Below are positions 55,826 to 64,000 of a DNA stretch of 64,000 bases, piece by piece. The DNA comes from Cytophagales bacterium UBA2561. Its GTDB lineage: Bacteria > Bacteroidota > Bacteroidia > Cytophagales > Thermoflexibacteraceae. The translations under genes and the position numbers were made by a program. Numbering within the stretch: position 1 is the stretch's first letter; the number at the start of each line of letters is the position of its first letter. Location of the stretch: positions 1-64,000 of the forward strand of contig DDLX01000013.1 of the NCBI GenBank assembly GCA_002340355.1, written 5' to 3'. Under the pieces are notes generated by a model. The model was not told the origin of the DNA, searched no databases, and saw nothing but the letters and a program-made list of their open reading frames with translations.

Positions 55826-56590
55826 ATGCGTTTAACTGAAAATTCTTTTTTGCTTCGATTTCCTAAAAGTTATGAACTTGATTTAATGGTTTTACAGCAA
55901 AATAATCCTAATTTAAAATTGGATTTAGCTGAAAATCATACCTTAAAAATCAATGTGCGTGCCTTTGAGTTGGAAAAATATGAGTTTTTCAAAATTCAAT
56001 TGCCTCAAAGTTTGAACCATCCAGAAATAGAATTTTTAGAAATTGAAAATAATGATGATAGACTTGAATTTGATTTCCCATACTTAATTTACTCGACTGG
56101 AATGGATGCAATAATTGGAGCTATTACGCTATTAATCGCCTCACAATTAGTAGTTTGGACAATTAAAACAAAGAAGGGAAACGCATATAGTGAAAATACA
56201 GACTATAAAGTACCTGACCCTGATAATCCTGATGAAATTATTTGGGTTAAGGCAGATTTGACGTATATGTCTTATGACAAATTAAGTGAAGATGAGCAAG
56301 AAACTTATAAAAAAGATGGCATTGTAGGTTTTCAAGTACCTCCAACCGTAGCCGTTGAAATCACCTCCAATCGGTATCAACGAAAGCCTTTACTTTGGAA
56401 AATGCGCTTTAAATGGATGTTTTTGGGAACAGATTTGGGGATTGTGGTTTGTCCGTTTCGAAAAGAACTGTATATTTTTGAGAAGGGAAATTACGATTAC
56501 AAAACACAATCTATTTTTGAACCTGTCATTCATCCGCTCTTAGAAGGGTTGATTTGGGATTTTAGTCAGAAAGTGGATAAAATTCAATAA
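55826..56590 (+). CDS. Uma2-like (DUF820) protein, PD-(D/E)XK fold
   Basis: 254 residues from the ATG at 55826 (a TTG opens the frame at 55817). The pattern IWVKADLTYMS…FQVPPTVAVEITSNRYQR…KMRFKWMFLGTDLGIVVCP…LYIFEKGNYDYKTQSIFE follows the Uma2 family, whose nuclease core uses an Asp, the Glu of VEI and a nearby Lys. The Asp is present (KADL), and the Glu is present in AVEI. Uma2 proteins are abundant, of uncertain function, and are often near mobile or defence genes. A hydrophobic stretch (MDAIIGAITLLIASQLVVWT) is the core helix rather than a membrane span. Family call is moderate. Confidence 0.7.
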   Translation: MRLTENSFLLRFPKSYELDLMVLQQNNPNLKLDLAENHTLKINVRAFELEKYEFFKIQLPQSLNHPEIEFLEIENNDDRLEFDFPYLIYSTGMDAIIGAITLLIASQLVVWTIKTKKGNAYSENTDYKVPDPDNPDEIIWVKADLTYMSYDKLSEDEQETYKKDGIVGFQVPPTVAVEITSNRYQRKPLLWKMRFKWMFLGTDLGIVVCPFRKELYIFEKGNYDYKTQSIFEPVIHPLLEGLIWDFSQKVDKIQ

Positions 56591-56650
56591 GAAGTTATCG
56601 TAATTAGGCTCTTGATTATTAGTTTTTTTAGGTTTTTATAATTTACTTTT

Positions 56651-56658
56651 TATTTTTG
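56651..56658 (+). promoter_or_regulatory. Possible -7 box of the R-M gene
   Basis: TATTTTTG fits TAnnTTTG, 20 bp before the ATG at 56678, in a T-rich stretch where chance matches are likely. Confidence 0.25.
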
Positions 56659-56677
56659 TTTTTTTGAAAAAAGATCA

Positions 56678-59113
56678 ATGTCAAACGAAAGAACAACAGA
56701 CTTTTTTATAGGCAGGCTACTTAATTTGGCAAAAATTGAATTTACGCCAAACGGAAGTAGCATAAAAGAAATTCAAGACGCATTAAAAACAGCGTCCAAA
56801 AAAGGTACGGGCAGAGCGGGTTTTCCTGAATTTGTGGCAAAATCAAAAGACTTCATTATCGTAATTGAAGATAAAGCCGAAATTGAAAAACAGGCAAATT
56901 ACGAAGACGAAGAAAAAACGACACTTGCGACTGACGTAAAATCAAATACTGACTTTGCAGAAAATGGTGCTTTACATTATGCGAATGAGATTTTTACTAA
57001 AACTGCATTTAAAAAGGTTTTTGCATTTGGGTGTTCAGGAGATGAAAAACATCATATAATAAAACCAATATTCGTTGATGAAAAAGGATATAAACTTTTA
57101 GAAGCGGTCGAGAATTTTGAAAATTTCTCGGAAGAAAATATTGAGAAATACTACAAAGAGCAAGTTTTAGGAGAAACGCCATCCAAAATATTAGAAACCA
57201 AAGAATTACAAAAAAAAGCAGCAGAGCTTCATGAACACTTAAGGAACTATGGACAGTTAGGCGATAAAGAAAAACCGCTTGTTGTTTCTGCAATTCTTTT
57301 GGCTTTAAGTGATAGAGACTTTGAAGTCGATTATTTAAAGGGAGATAAGAGAAGTACTGACGGAATTAAAATCTTCCGTTCTGTCGAAAATTTTATGAGA
57401 GAGGTTGAGGTCTCGCCCGAAACGAAACTAAAAGTTGTTCTTAACCAGTTTAATCTAATTAAAGATAGACCCGCTCTTAATCAAATAAACAAATTTCTTG
57501 AAAAGACACCTCTTAAATTTTTCACTGAATTTATTAATGACAATATTTTAGCCTCAATTAAAGCAAACGCAAAAGAAGATGTTTTAGGTAATTTCTACGG
57601 TGAATTTATGAGGTATAGCGGTGGAGACGGACAAAGTTTGGGTGTAGTTTTAACACCTCACCATATTACTGAACTGTTTTGTGATTTGCTTGAATTACAA
57701 AAAGATGATAATGTTTTTGACCCTTGTTGTGGTACGGCAGGTTTTTTAATTTCTGCAATGCACCGAATGGAAAATATGGTAGAAACAGAAGAAGAGAAAA
57801 AGCATATAAAATCAAATCAATTGCACGGTATTGAAGTAAGAGAAGATATGTTTTCTATTGCTACAACCAACATGATTTTGAGAGATGACGGTAAAAGCAA
57901 CCTGATACCAGCTGATTTTCTTTCCGTTGCTATAAGTGATTTAAGAGCAAAAAATTACACAAAAGGAATGATGAACCCACCTTATTCCCAAGCCAAAGGA
58001 AAAGACACAGCGCATTTATCAGAAATTCATTTTACAAAACATCTTTTAGACGGTTTAGCTGACGGTGCAAAATGTGCTTTAATTGTTCCTCAATCAACTA
58101 TGGTAGGTAAAAGCAAGGAAGATAAAAAAGTAAAAAAACAAATTTTACAAAATCATACGCTTGAGGGTGTTATTACACTTCACAAAGAAACATTTTACCG
58201 TATAGGGACAAATCCGTGTATTGCCGTTTTTACGGCTCATAAACCGCACTCGGACAAAAAATATTGTAAGTTTATTAATTTTGAAAACGATGGTTTTGAA
58301 ATCAACAAGCACATCGGATTAGTAGAAACGGAAAGGGCAAAAGAAAAGAAAGCGCAACTTCTAGATTGCTGGTTGCACGATGCACCAGCCGAAACAAAAT
58401 TTATGGTCAAAACGACTATAACAGACAAAGACGAATGGTTACATTCATTCTACTATTTTAACGATGAAATACCAAAACACGAAGATTTTGAAAAAACAAT
58501 TGCTGATTATCTCGCTTTTGAATTTAATATGATAGTGCAAGGGAGGCAATATTTATTTGAAAACAATAAAGAAAAACCTAAAGAATATCTAAACAAAAAA
58601 GCCCAAATAGAACTAAAAAATAAAGAATGGAAGGAGTTTTTCTTAAATGATATTTTTTCAGAAATTCAACGAGGGAAACGCTTAAAAAAGGACGACCACA
58701 AGACGGGCAAAATGCCTTATGTTTCATCTACTGCAATGAATAATGGAATTGACGGATATGTTAGCAATAAAGATAAGGTTCGCATATTTTCAAAATGTTT
58801 AAGTCTTGCAAATAGTGGAAGCGTTGGAGCTTGTTTTTATCAACCATCAGAATTTGTTGCAAGCGACCATGTTACAAAACTTGAAAATAACGATTTATCA
58901 AGAAATGTACTGTTATTTATTTCTGCAATCGTATCAAGATTAAGCGAGAAATATAGTTTTAACAGGGAAATAAACGATACAAGAATAAGACGTGAAAAAA
59001 TCATGCTTCCAATCAATGAGAAAAACGAACCAGATTATGAATATATGGAAAATTATATGAAACAGCTTGAACTTAAAAAACTAAAGCAATATGTAAAGTA
59101 TAAAAATTTATAA
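56678..59113 (+). CDS. Single-chain restriction-modification enzyme (nuclease, N6-adenine methylase, specificity domain)
   Basis: 811 residues combining three functions. N-terminal PD-(D/E)XK-like nuclease: GFPEF (Glu51) and IVIEDK (64-66), with a downstream ALHYANEI helix. Middle: HsdM-like N6-adenine methylase with AdoMet motif FDPCCGTAGFL (about 346) and catalytic NPPY (about 431), preceded by a helical N-terminal region. C-terminus (about 648 on): one type I S-like target recognition domain (FFLNDIFSEIQRGKRL…YVSSTAMNNGIDGY…VASDHVTKL) ending in a helix. This is type IIG/IIC-like: it would cut and methylate using one recognition half. No separate hsdR or hsdS gene is visible. Base use looks more A-rich than accA and rsmI on either side, consistent with transfer. 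Confidence 0.88.
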   Translation: MSNERTTDFFIGRLLNLAKIEFTPNGSSIKEIQDALKTASKKGTGRAGFPEFVAKSKDFIIVIEDKAEIEKQANYEDEEKTTLATDVKSNTDFAENGALHYANEIFTKTAFKKVFAFGCSGDEKHHIIKPIFVDEKGYKLLEAVENFENFSEENIEKYYKEQVLGETPSKILETKELQKKAAELHEHLRNYGQLGDKEKPLVVSAILLALSDRDFEVDYLKGDKRSTDGIKIFRSVENFMREVEVSPETKLKVVLNQFNLIKDRPALNQINKFLEKTPLKFFTEFINDNILASIKANAKEDVLGNFYGEFMRYSGGDGQSLGVVLTPHHITELFCDLLELQKDDNVFDPCCGTAGFLISAMHRMENMVETEEEKKHIKSNQLHGIEVREDMFSIATTNMILRDDGKSNLIPADFLSVAISDLRAKNYTKGMMNPPYSQAKGKDTAHLSEIHFTKHLLDGLADGAKCALIVPQSTMVGKSKEDKKVKKQILQNHTLEGVITLHKETFYRIGTNPCIAVFTAHKPHSDKKYCKFINFENDGFEINKHIGLVETERAKEKKAQLLDCWLHDAPAETKFMVKTTITDKDEWLHSFYYFNDEIPKHEDFEKTIADYLAFEFNMIVQGRQYLFENNKEKPKEYLNKKAQIELKNKEWKEFFLNDIFSEIQRGKRLKKDDHKTGKMPYVSSTAMNNGIDGYVSNKDKVRIFSKCLSLANSGSVGACFYQPSEFVASDHVTKLENNDLSRNVLLFISAIVSRLSEKYSFNREINDTRIRREKIMLPINEKNEPDYEYMENYMKQLELKKLKQYVKYKNL

Positions 59114-59181
59114 ATCATTACTTTGTGTCCAATCTTTGGCATTTTCATTAACAAGCCAATCCGTAAAAACCTTAATAAAAA

Positions 59182-59859
59182 ATGTCAGAAACCGCACTTT
59201 ATTTAGTCCCGACTCCTATCGGAAATTTAGATGACATCACCCTTCGAGCGATTCAAGTTTTGAAGTCCGTAGATGTAATTTTGGCAGAGGATACCCGCAC
59301 CTCTGGTGTTTTGTTGAAACATTTACAAATTACCCAAAAAACAGAAAGCTATCATGCTCATAATGAACATTATAAAGTTCAAAAATTGGTAGAACGGCTT
59401 CAAAATGGGGAACAAATGGCATTGATTTCGGATGCAGGAACTCCAGCCATTTCCGACCCCGGTTTTTTGTTGGTAAGGGCTTGTCTTGAGGCAAATATTT
59501 CGGTGGAATGTCTCCCTGGGGCTACGGCTTTTGTACCTGCTTTGATCAAATCTGGTTTGCCTTCAGAACGCTTTGTTTTTGAGGGTTTTTTACCCCATAA
59601 AAAGGGACGTAAAACCCGTCTTGATAATTTAGCCGAAGAAACCCGCACGATGATTTTTTATGAATCACCACATCGTTTAGTAAAAACATTGGTACAATTT
59701 AAAGATTTTTTTGGAGAACAACGTTTAGCTTCTGTTTCCAGAGAACTAACAAAATTGCATGAAGAAACCCAAAACGGAACACTTTCTGAATTGATTGTTT
59801 ATTTCTCTAACCAAAAAATCAAAGGGGAAATTGTGCTGATTGTTGCAGGAAAAAAGTAA
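59182..59859 (+). CDS. rsmI: 16S rRNA (cytidine1402-2'-O)-methyltransferase
   Basis: 225 residues. The N-terminus LYLVPTPIGNLDDITLRAI and AEDTRTSGVLLKHL, then LISDAGTPAISDPGFLLVRAC, PGATAFVPALIKSGLPSERFVFEGFLPHKKGRK and FYESPHRL, are diagnostic of RsmI (tetrapyrrole-methylase fold). It methylates the ribose of C1402 in 16S rRNA with AdoMet. It is shorter than the Escherichia coli enzyme at the C-terminus, as in other Bacteroidota. Convergent with the ArsR gene, 16 bp between stops. Confidence 0.95.
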   Translation: MSETALYLVPTPIGNLDDITLRAIQVLKSVDVILAEDTRTSGVLLKHLQITQKTESYHAHNEHYKVQKLVERLQNGEQMALISDAGTPAISDPGFLLVRACLEANISVECLPGATAFVPALIKSGLPSERFVFEGFLPHKKGRKTRLDNLAEETRTMIFYESPHRLVKTLVQFKDFFGEQRLASVSRELTKLHEETQNGTLSELIVYFSNQKIKGEIVLIVAGKK

Positions 59860-59875
59860 TTTTTTTGTAGAAAGA

Positions 59876-60214
59876 TTATACACAAGATATGGTTTGTTCT
59901 TTTGGAGTGTTTATTGTCTCAAAAAAAGTTTGAAAAAGTGCTTCATATTTATCAAAAATTTGATAATCAATACAATAACAAACTTTCAAGCCATCAATTT
60001 CACCCTGAATAAGTCCAATTTTCTTGAGTTCCTGCAAGTGTTGTGAAACAGTCGTTCGACTCAAAGGTAGTTGTTCGGCAATATCACCAGAAATACAGGT
60101 TTTAGATTCGGCAAGCAATCGTAAAATAGCTAACCGAGCAGGATGTGAAAGCACTTTTGCAATTTTTGCCAGTTCTTGTAAGTCAGTCTCAAATGCAGAG
60201 GTTTTGGCATACAT
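59876..60214 (-). CDS. ArsR-family winged-helix transcriptional regulator
   Basis: 112 residues. The winged helix has LAKIAKVLSHPARLAILRLL, the recognition helix LSRTTVSQHLQELKKIGLI and a wing GEIDGLKVCYCI. Cysteines in KTCISGDI and VCYC might bind metal, but not in the classic CxC arrangement of ArsR's helix 3. It probably represses a promoter, relieved by metal or oxidation. It is divergent from folK with 41 bp between starts, so it may control itself or folK; no transporter or arsenate gene is adjacent. Confidence 0.88.
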   Translation of the reverse strand: MYAKTSAFETDLQELAKIAKVLSHPARLAILRLLAESKTCISGDIAEQLPLSRTTVSQHLQELKKIGLIQGEIDGLKVCYCIDYQIFDKYEALFQTFFETINTPKEQTISCV

Positions 60215-60255
60215 AATTTTTTATTTTTAATAATTTAATAAATAATTGTATTTTT

Positions 60256-60738
60256 ATGCTTTACTTATCTACGGGAAGTAATTTAGGTCATCGAAAAAAT
60301 CATTTAGCCGAAGCCGAAGCCGAAATTGCAAAAAAAATTGGTCGAATTACTCGAAAATCTCGCATTTACGAAACAAGTGCATGGGGAATTACTGACCAAC
60401 CCTCTTATTTAAATCAAGTGTTGGAAGTAGAAACTTCCTTTACAGCTTTTGATATTCTGGGAAAAATCCACCAAATTGAACAGCAAGCAGGACGACATCG
60501 ACTTCAAAAATGGGCAGCACGAACTTTAGATATTGATATTTTATTTTTGAATAATCAAATTATAGACACTCCAAATTTAAATCTTCCACATCCTCACTTA
60601 CAAGACCGTAATTTTGTCCTTGTGCCTTTGTGTGAATTGATTCCAGATTTTCAACATCCCATTTTGCAAAAGAAAATACACGAATTGCGTACAAATTGTT
60701 CAGATGAGTTAGCTGTGAGTATTTATCAAGGGTATTAA
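60256..60738 (+). CDS. folK: 2-amino-4-hydroxy-6-hydroxymethyldihydropteridine diphosphokinase
   Basis: 160 residues. It transfers pyrophosphate from ATP to 6-hydroxymethyl-dihydropterin in folate synthesis. Motifs: LYLSTGSNLGHRKNHL, SRIYETSAWGITDQPSYLNQV and RTLDIDILFLNNQIID with LPHPHLQDRNFVLVPLCEL, matching HPPK. The catalytic Arg/Asp cluster is intact. Standalone, not fused to folP or folB. Convergent with the next gene, 6 bp between stops. Confidence 0.95.
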   Translation: MLYLSTGSNLGHRKNHLAEAEAEIAKKIGRITRKSRIYETSAWGITDQPSYLNQVLEVETSFTAFDILGKIHQIEQQAGRHRLQKWAARTLDIDILFLNNQIIDTPNLNLPHPHLQDRNFVLVPLCELIPDFQHPILQKKIHELRTNCSDELAVSIYQGY

Positions 60739-60744
60739 ATATAT

Positions 60745-61731
60745 TTAACCAATATGGTCAATATTGGTTTTGATTTCGGTAACTTCAGGAAGAATGACAT
60801 AAAAGTTAGGTTTTACAAAATTTTGTATGCCATAATTTCGTCCAAAAGCAAAAAGTCCACTACCCAACACCAGCAAAATTCCAATTCCTAGAATTAATTC
60901 AGAACGATTATCATCAGTTAATTTAGCCGTTTCATGGGTCAAAAATATAGTTTCGGGTTCGATAGGCATGGTCTGTCGATTGACCGTAACAGAGTCATTT
61001 TCAGTATTTTGGAGTTCTTCCCAATTGGGAGTATCGTATAAAACAGGAGTAGAACCATCCTCCAAAGCAAATTCTCGAAGGGCAACAGTAGTTTCCCCAA
61101 AAATATTAAAATTAACATTTGCTTGATTAAGCAGTTCTTGACTTTGTTGTAAAATTTTAGGATTATTGCCAAGCTCTCGGCGAGTGGCTTGGTCAGTAAT
61201 TGCCCAAACTGCATATTGCCCCACTTTACTCTGAGCCTCAGTTGCTTGGATAGCTTTGGCAAGTCGAAGCAGTGGTTCTTTAGCCACTTCCCCTACAGCA
61301 TAATAAATATAAATATCAGGTGCATTTTTTTGCAATTCGCCACACATCGCATAAATTTTTTTTGTAATATTTTGCTGGGGTTCAATAATATATGATTCAT
61401 TTTTGGTGATAAGCATATTTTGCACCGAACTATCTTCGGAATGCAACCAAGTACCACATGGCAATACCAAATGCAAAGTAGAATCTGAAATGTTACGCAA
61501 CCGAATTGAAATACACTGTCCGTAATGTGCGCTTAATAAATGAGGTTGAAGTTCATTAGGATTGTAAATTCCTCGAATACTAAGTGCAATCTTGCCTTGT
61601 ATATGAGCTTGTAAAACAGATTGTTGTGTAGACTTATTTCTTTCATCTTTCTTAGGAATAGCAGATACTGATGAATTGGCAACCCAAAGAAGAAGAGTCC
61701 AAAAAAAAAGGAATCTACGAAACCCGTTCAT
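60745..61731 (-). CDS. Unknown exported protein with C-terminal membrane anchor
   Basis: 328 residues, not recognised. A signal peptide (1-24, RRFLFFWTLLLWVANSSVSA) and a single late hydrophobic segment (about 280-300, LILGIGILLVLGSGLFAFG) predict a periplasmic protein tethered at its C-terminus, with a short cytosolic tail of about 28 residues. The body has an immunoglobulin-like strand pattern (ISIRLRNISDSTLHLVLPCGTWL) and a helical segment with QYAVWAITDQATRRELG. Three Cys residues lie in this region. No catalytic motif is visible. Convergent with folK; divergent from yidC. Confidence 0.75.
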   Translation of the reverse strand: MNGFRRFLFFWTLLLWVANSSVSAIPKKDERNKSTQQSVLQAHIQGKIALSIRGIYNPNELQPHLLSAHYGQCISIRLRNISDSTLHLVLPCGTWLHSEDSSVQNMLITKNESYIIEPQQNITKKIYAMCGELQKNAPDIYIYYAVGEVAKEPLLRLAKAIQATEAQSKVGQYAVWAITDQATRRELGNNPKILQQSQELLNQANVNFNIFGETTVALREFALEDGSTPVLYDTPNWEELQNTENDSVTVNRQTMPIEPETIFLTHETAKLTDDNRSELILGIGILLVLGSGLFAFGRNYGIQNFVKPNFYVILPEVTEIKTNIDHIG

Positions 61732-62138
61732 AATTATTAATTTTTTCGAAGGCGAATAGTTGTAATCGCTTGAGGTATGTTACAAAAGTCTAACGAAATA
61801 TAACTTTTCAGGATTCACAAATTTACAAGGAATTCTATGAATGAGGAAATCTCTGCACTAAATTTACCAAATGGCATAGATAAAGTAGAAAACCTTTGGT
61901 TGGGTATTTTTCAATATTAAGCATACAAAATCCTAATAGTCTATGCAACGTTTAAGAAAATTCCCAAAAATTGCTATAAAATCCAAAGTCATAAACTCAA
62001 ACCCTCAAAATTTATTACCTTTGTCAGTCTTTTGAATAAATCACCGATTTCTAAATTTGTTTATATCTTTTGCTTCTTTTCATAAGTAAGCCAATCGTTT
62101 GCACACGTCAAGTGCCCTAAGTTTACACTCATAAAATT
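61732..62138. other. Intergenic region upstream of yidC
   Basis: 407 bp between divergent starts. The candidate yidC promoter lies at 62016-62023. A rightward 27-codon frame (61837-61920) is present but has no support beyond being open. No hairpin or RNA gene recognised. Confidence 0.35.
62016..62023 (+). promoter_or_regulatory. Possible -7 box of yidC
   Basis: TACCTTTG fits TAnnTTTG and is followed by a typical GTC. The transcript start would be about 62030, giving a 110-nt leader. No convincing -33 element. Confidence 0.45.
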
Positions 62139-63983
62139 ATGATGGATAAAAATCAAACCATTGGGTTAGTCCTGATTACCTTGATGCTTTTTGGGTATAT
62201 TTTTTTGATGGATTACGGCAATCCAACAGAACCTACTCCCAATCAATCAATTACTGACTCTACTAATCGGCAAACCACCTCCAAAATTTCGGAAGCGGAT
62301 ACAAATTCCAGTAAATTCGAAAAACCAATTATTACACCCATTCAACCACAAGTTTCTGATTCGGCTTTATTAAGTCAGCATGGTATTTTTGGGTTAGGCA
62401 TGAAAGGAGAAGAGCAAGAAATAACACTTGAAAATCAAGATTTTGTCGTAAAACTTACTTCTTATGGCGGAAAAGTCAAGGAAATTTTACTAAAAAATTA
62501 TGTTACTTTCGAAAAGAAACCATTGATTTTATTTGATGCTAAAAGCTCAAAAACTTCCTTGGAAATAGAAAGTGACAAAGGCAAATTCGACTTACATGAT
62601 TTGTATTTTGTGGTGGCAGAATCTACCGATAATTCCGTTACTTTTAGAATCCAAAAATCTGATAATGAGTATATTGAGCAAAAATATTCGATTGAAGAAT
62701 CAGGATTTATTGTCAATTATACGACTGACCTCAAGGGAATCAACTTAAAGACACAAACGGCTAAATTTGGTTGGCTCGACCAATTGAAACGCCTCGAAAA
62801 GTCTAAAGAACAAAGCATCAATTCGGCAACGGTCAATTACTTTACGAGCGAAGGTGATTTTGACTATTTATCAGAAACTTCTTATGAGCCAGAGGGCATT
62901 GTACTTGCCGAAAAATTGCGTTGGATAGCTATGAAGCAAAAGTTTTTCAATGCAGGAATGATAACTGAAAATACGTTTTCAAATGTTCGTGCAGCTACCA
63001 TTCAAAATCCTGACCCTCTGACTGTCAAAGATTTATATACTACTTATGAAATTCCCCTTCAAGATTTAGCCAATTCTAAAATCCGCTTTTATTTTGGTCC
63101 TAATGATTACGATATTACTGAAACCGTAACCGAAGGATATCAAAAAAATGTCTACCTCGGTTGGGCGATGTTTTCAACAGTTAATAAATATTTGATTATC
63201 CCAATTTTCAAATTATTGGAGAAAGTTTCTTCCAATTATGGTATCGTCATTTTGGTCTTGGTTTTAATTATAAAAATTGTATTATTCCCATTAACTTATA
63301 AATCTTATAAGTCAATGGCAAAGACCAAAGTACTAAAACCAGAGCTGGATAAAATTCGGGAAAAGCATGGTGGAGATATGCAAAAGGCACAACCCGAACA
63401 AATGGAATTATACCAAAAAGCTGGAGTTAATCCTTTGAGTGGTTGTATTCCGATGGTGGCACAAATGCCAATTTTATTAGCGATGTTTAATTTCTTCCCC
63501 AATGCTATCCAATTACGCCAAAAAGGCTTCCTTTGGGCTGATGACCTTTCTTCGTATGATTCAATTTTAGATTTGCCATTTGAAATACCATTTTATGGCG
63601 CACATATTAGTTTATTTACGCTTTTGATGGTGGCTTCTACGTTAGCTTATACGTGGTATAACAGCCAAATGACAGCCCAGACAATGGAAGGGCCTATGAA
63701 AAGTATGCAATATGTTTTCCCGTTTATGATGCTCTTTTTCTTAAATAGCTTTGCTTCAGGATTGACTTATTACTACTTCATTTCTAACCTGATAACGATT
63801 GGACAACAAGTTCTTATTCGTAAATTTATTGACGAAGACAAAATTAAAGCAGTCATCGAAAAAAATAAACAAAAAAATACGGGCAAAAAATCTATTATTG
63901 ATAGATTGACGGCAACAAAGAAAGATTTGGACGAGAAAGCAAATGAAAAACGTGCGAATCGAAAAAATCGTCGATATAAATAA
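62139..63983 (+). CDS. yidC: Membrane protein insertase YidC
   Basis: 614 residues. N-terminal membrane helix (IGLVLITLMLFGYIFLMDYG), a linker rich in Ser/Thr, a large periplasmic beta domain (about 80-345) and the conserved YidC/Oxa1 core (about 365-560: NYGIVILVLVLIIKIVLFPLTYK, NPLSGCIPMVAQMPILLAMF, GLTYYYFISNLITIGQQ). The tail (about 570-614) is strongly basic, as in Bacteroidota YidC, and may touch the ribosome. It inserts and folds inner-membrane proteins with or without SecYEG. The ATG at 62142 is an alternative start. The gene ends 17 bp before the window edge. Confidence 0.96.
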   Translation: MMDKNQTIGLVLITLMLFGYIFLMDYGNPTEPTPNQSITDSTNRQTTSKISEADTNSSKFEKPIITPIQPQVSDSALLSQHGIFGLGMKGEEQEITLENQDFVVKLTSYGGKVKEILLKNYVTFEKKPLILFDAKSSKTSLEIESDKGKFDLHDLYFVVAESTDNSVTFRIQKSDNEYIEQKYSIEESGFIVNYTTDLKGINLKTQTAKFGWLDQLKRLEKSKEQSINSATVNYFTSEGDFDYLSETSYEPEGIVLAEKLRWIAMKQKFFNAGMITENTFSNVRAATIQNPDPLTVKDLYTTYEIPLQDLANSKIRFYFGPNDYDITETVTEGYQKNVYLGWAMFSTVNKYLIIPIFKLLEKVSSNYGIVILVLVLIIKIVLFPLTYKSYKSMAKTKVLKPELDKIREKHGGDMQKAQPEQMELYQKAGVNPLSGCIPMVAQMPILLAMFNFFPNAIQLRQKGFLWADDLSSYDSILDLPFEIPFYGAHISLFTLLMVASTLAYTWYNSQMTAQTMEGPMKSMQYVFPFMMLFFLNSFASGLTYYYFISNLITIGQQVLIRKFIDEDKIKAVIEKNKQKNTGKKSIIDRLTATKKDLDEKANEKRANRKNRRYK

Positions 63984-64000
63984 AATACCAATTTGATTTA

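Noticed and set aside
61837..61920. 27-codon ATG frame upstream of yidC
   Set aside because: Too short to judge; no ribosome-binding or conservation evidence available.

Overview
The window looks like a chromosome segment of a Bacteroidota bacterium, most likely Cytophagales. It is AT-rich and lacks Shine-Dalgarno sites. Two giant exported proteins end in the type IX secretion (T9SS) sorting domain (…YPNP…), a PorP/SprF-family outer-membrane protein is present, and several promoters resemble the Bacteroidota -7 box TAnnTTTG. No rRNA, tRNA, CRISPR array, insertion sequence or prophage was recognised.

Layout. 1-1.7 kb: a translationally coupled pair of immunity-type genes (SUKH-like, DUF4303) bounded by a ~40 bp direct repeat. 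1.76-12.2 kb: a 3490-residue secreted protein with six leucine-rich-repeat plus Ig-like modules. 12.6-16.9 kb: a periplasmic-sensor PP2C phosphatase, a Fic AMP-transferase and an atypical SDR. 16.9-23.9 kb: housekeeping genes polA, a CoA-pyrophosphatase-type Nudix gene, nadC and a class A penicillin-binding protein. 24.2-34.5 kb: two SiaB-type kinase paralogues bracketing a PorP-like gene, a 1554-residue multi-PAS histidine-kinase-like protein whose phospho-acceptor His is replaced by Glu, and an ABC exporter; then purine nucleoside phosphorylase. 34.7-49.9 kb: one gene of about 5070 codons for a modular T9SS-sorted surface protein with an unexpected helical, Cys-rich insert. 50.3-54.5 kb: a membrane-tethered STAND NTPase, a CrtI-like FAD oxidoreductase and a NUC1 nuclease lipoprotein. 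54.6-64 kb: accA, a Uma2-like gene, a single-chain restriction-methylation-specificity enzyme, rsmI, an ArsR regulator, folK, an unknown exported membrane protein and yidC.

How it may fit together. The PP2C sensor and the two SiaB kinases resemble the output half of the Pseudomonas SiaABCD partner switch, without a visible SiaC or SiaD. The PorP homologue and the two giants belong to T9SS surface export. The Uma2-like gene and the R-M enzyme, flanked by what look like degenerate coding scraps, resemble an inserted accessory block between accA and rsmI. Several convergent gene pairs end in unusually long, perfect inverted repeats that probably serve as bidirectional terminators.

The strongest candidates for novelty are the His-to-Glu kinase, the Sia-like set with a solute-binding sensor, the mosaic LRR giant, the helical insert in the larger giant, and the repeat-bounded immunity cassette. 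All functional statements are read from sequence by eye; no database search was run.
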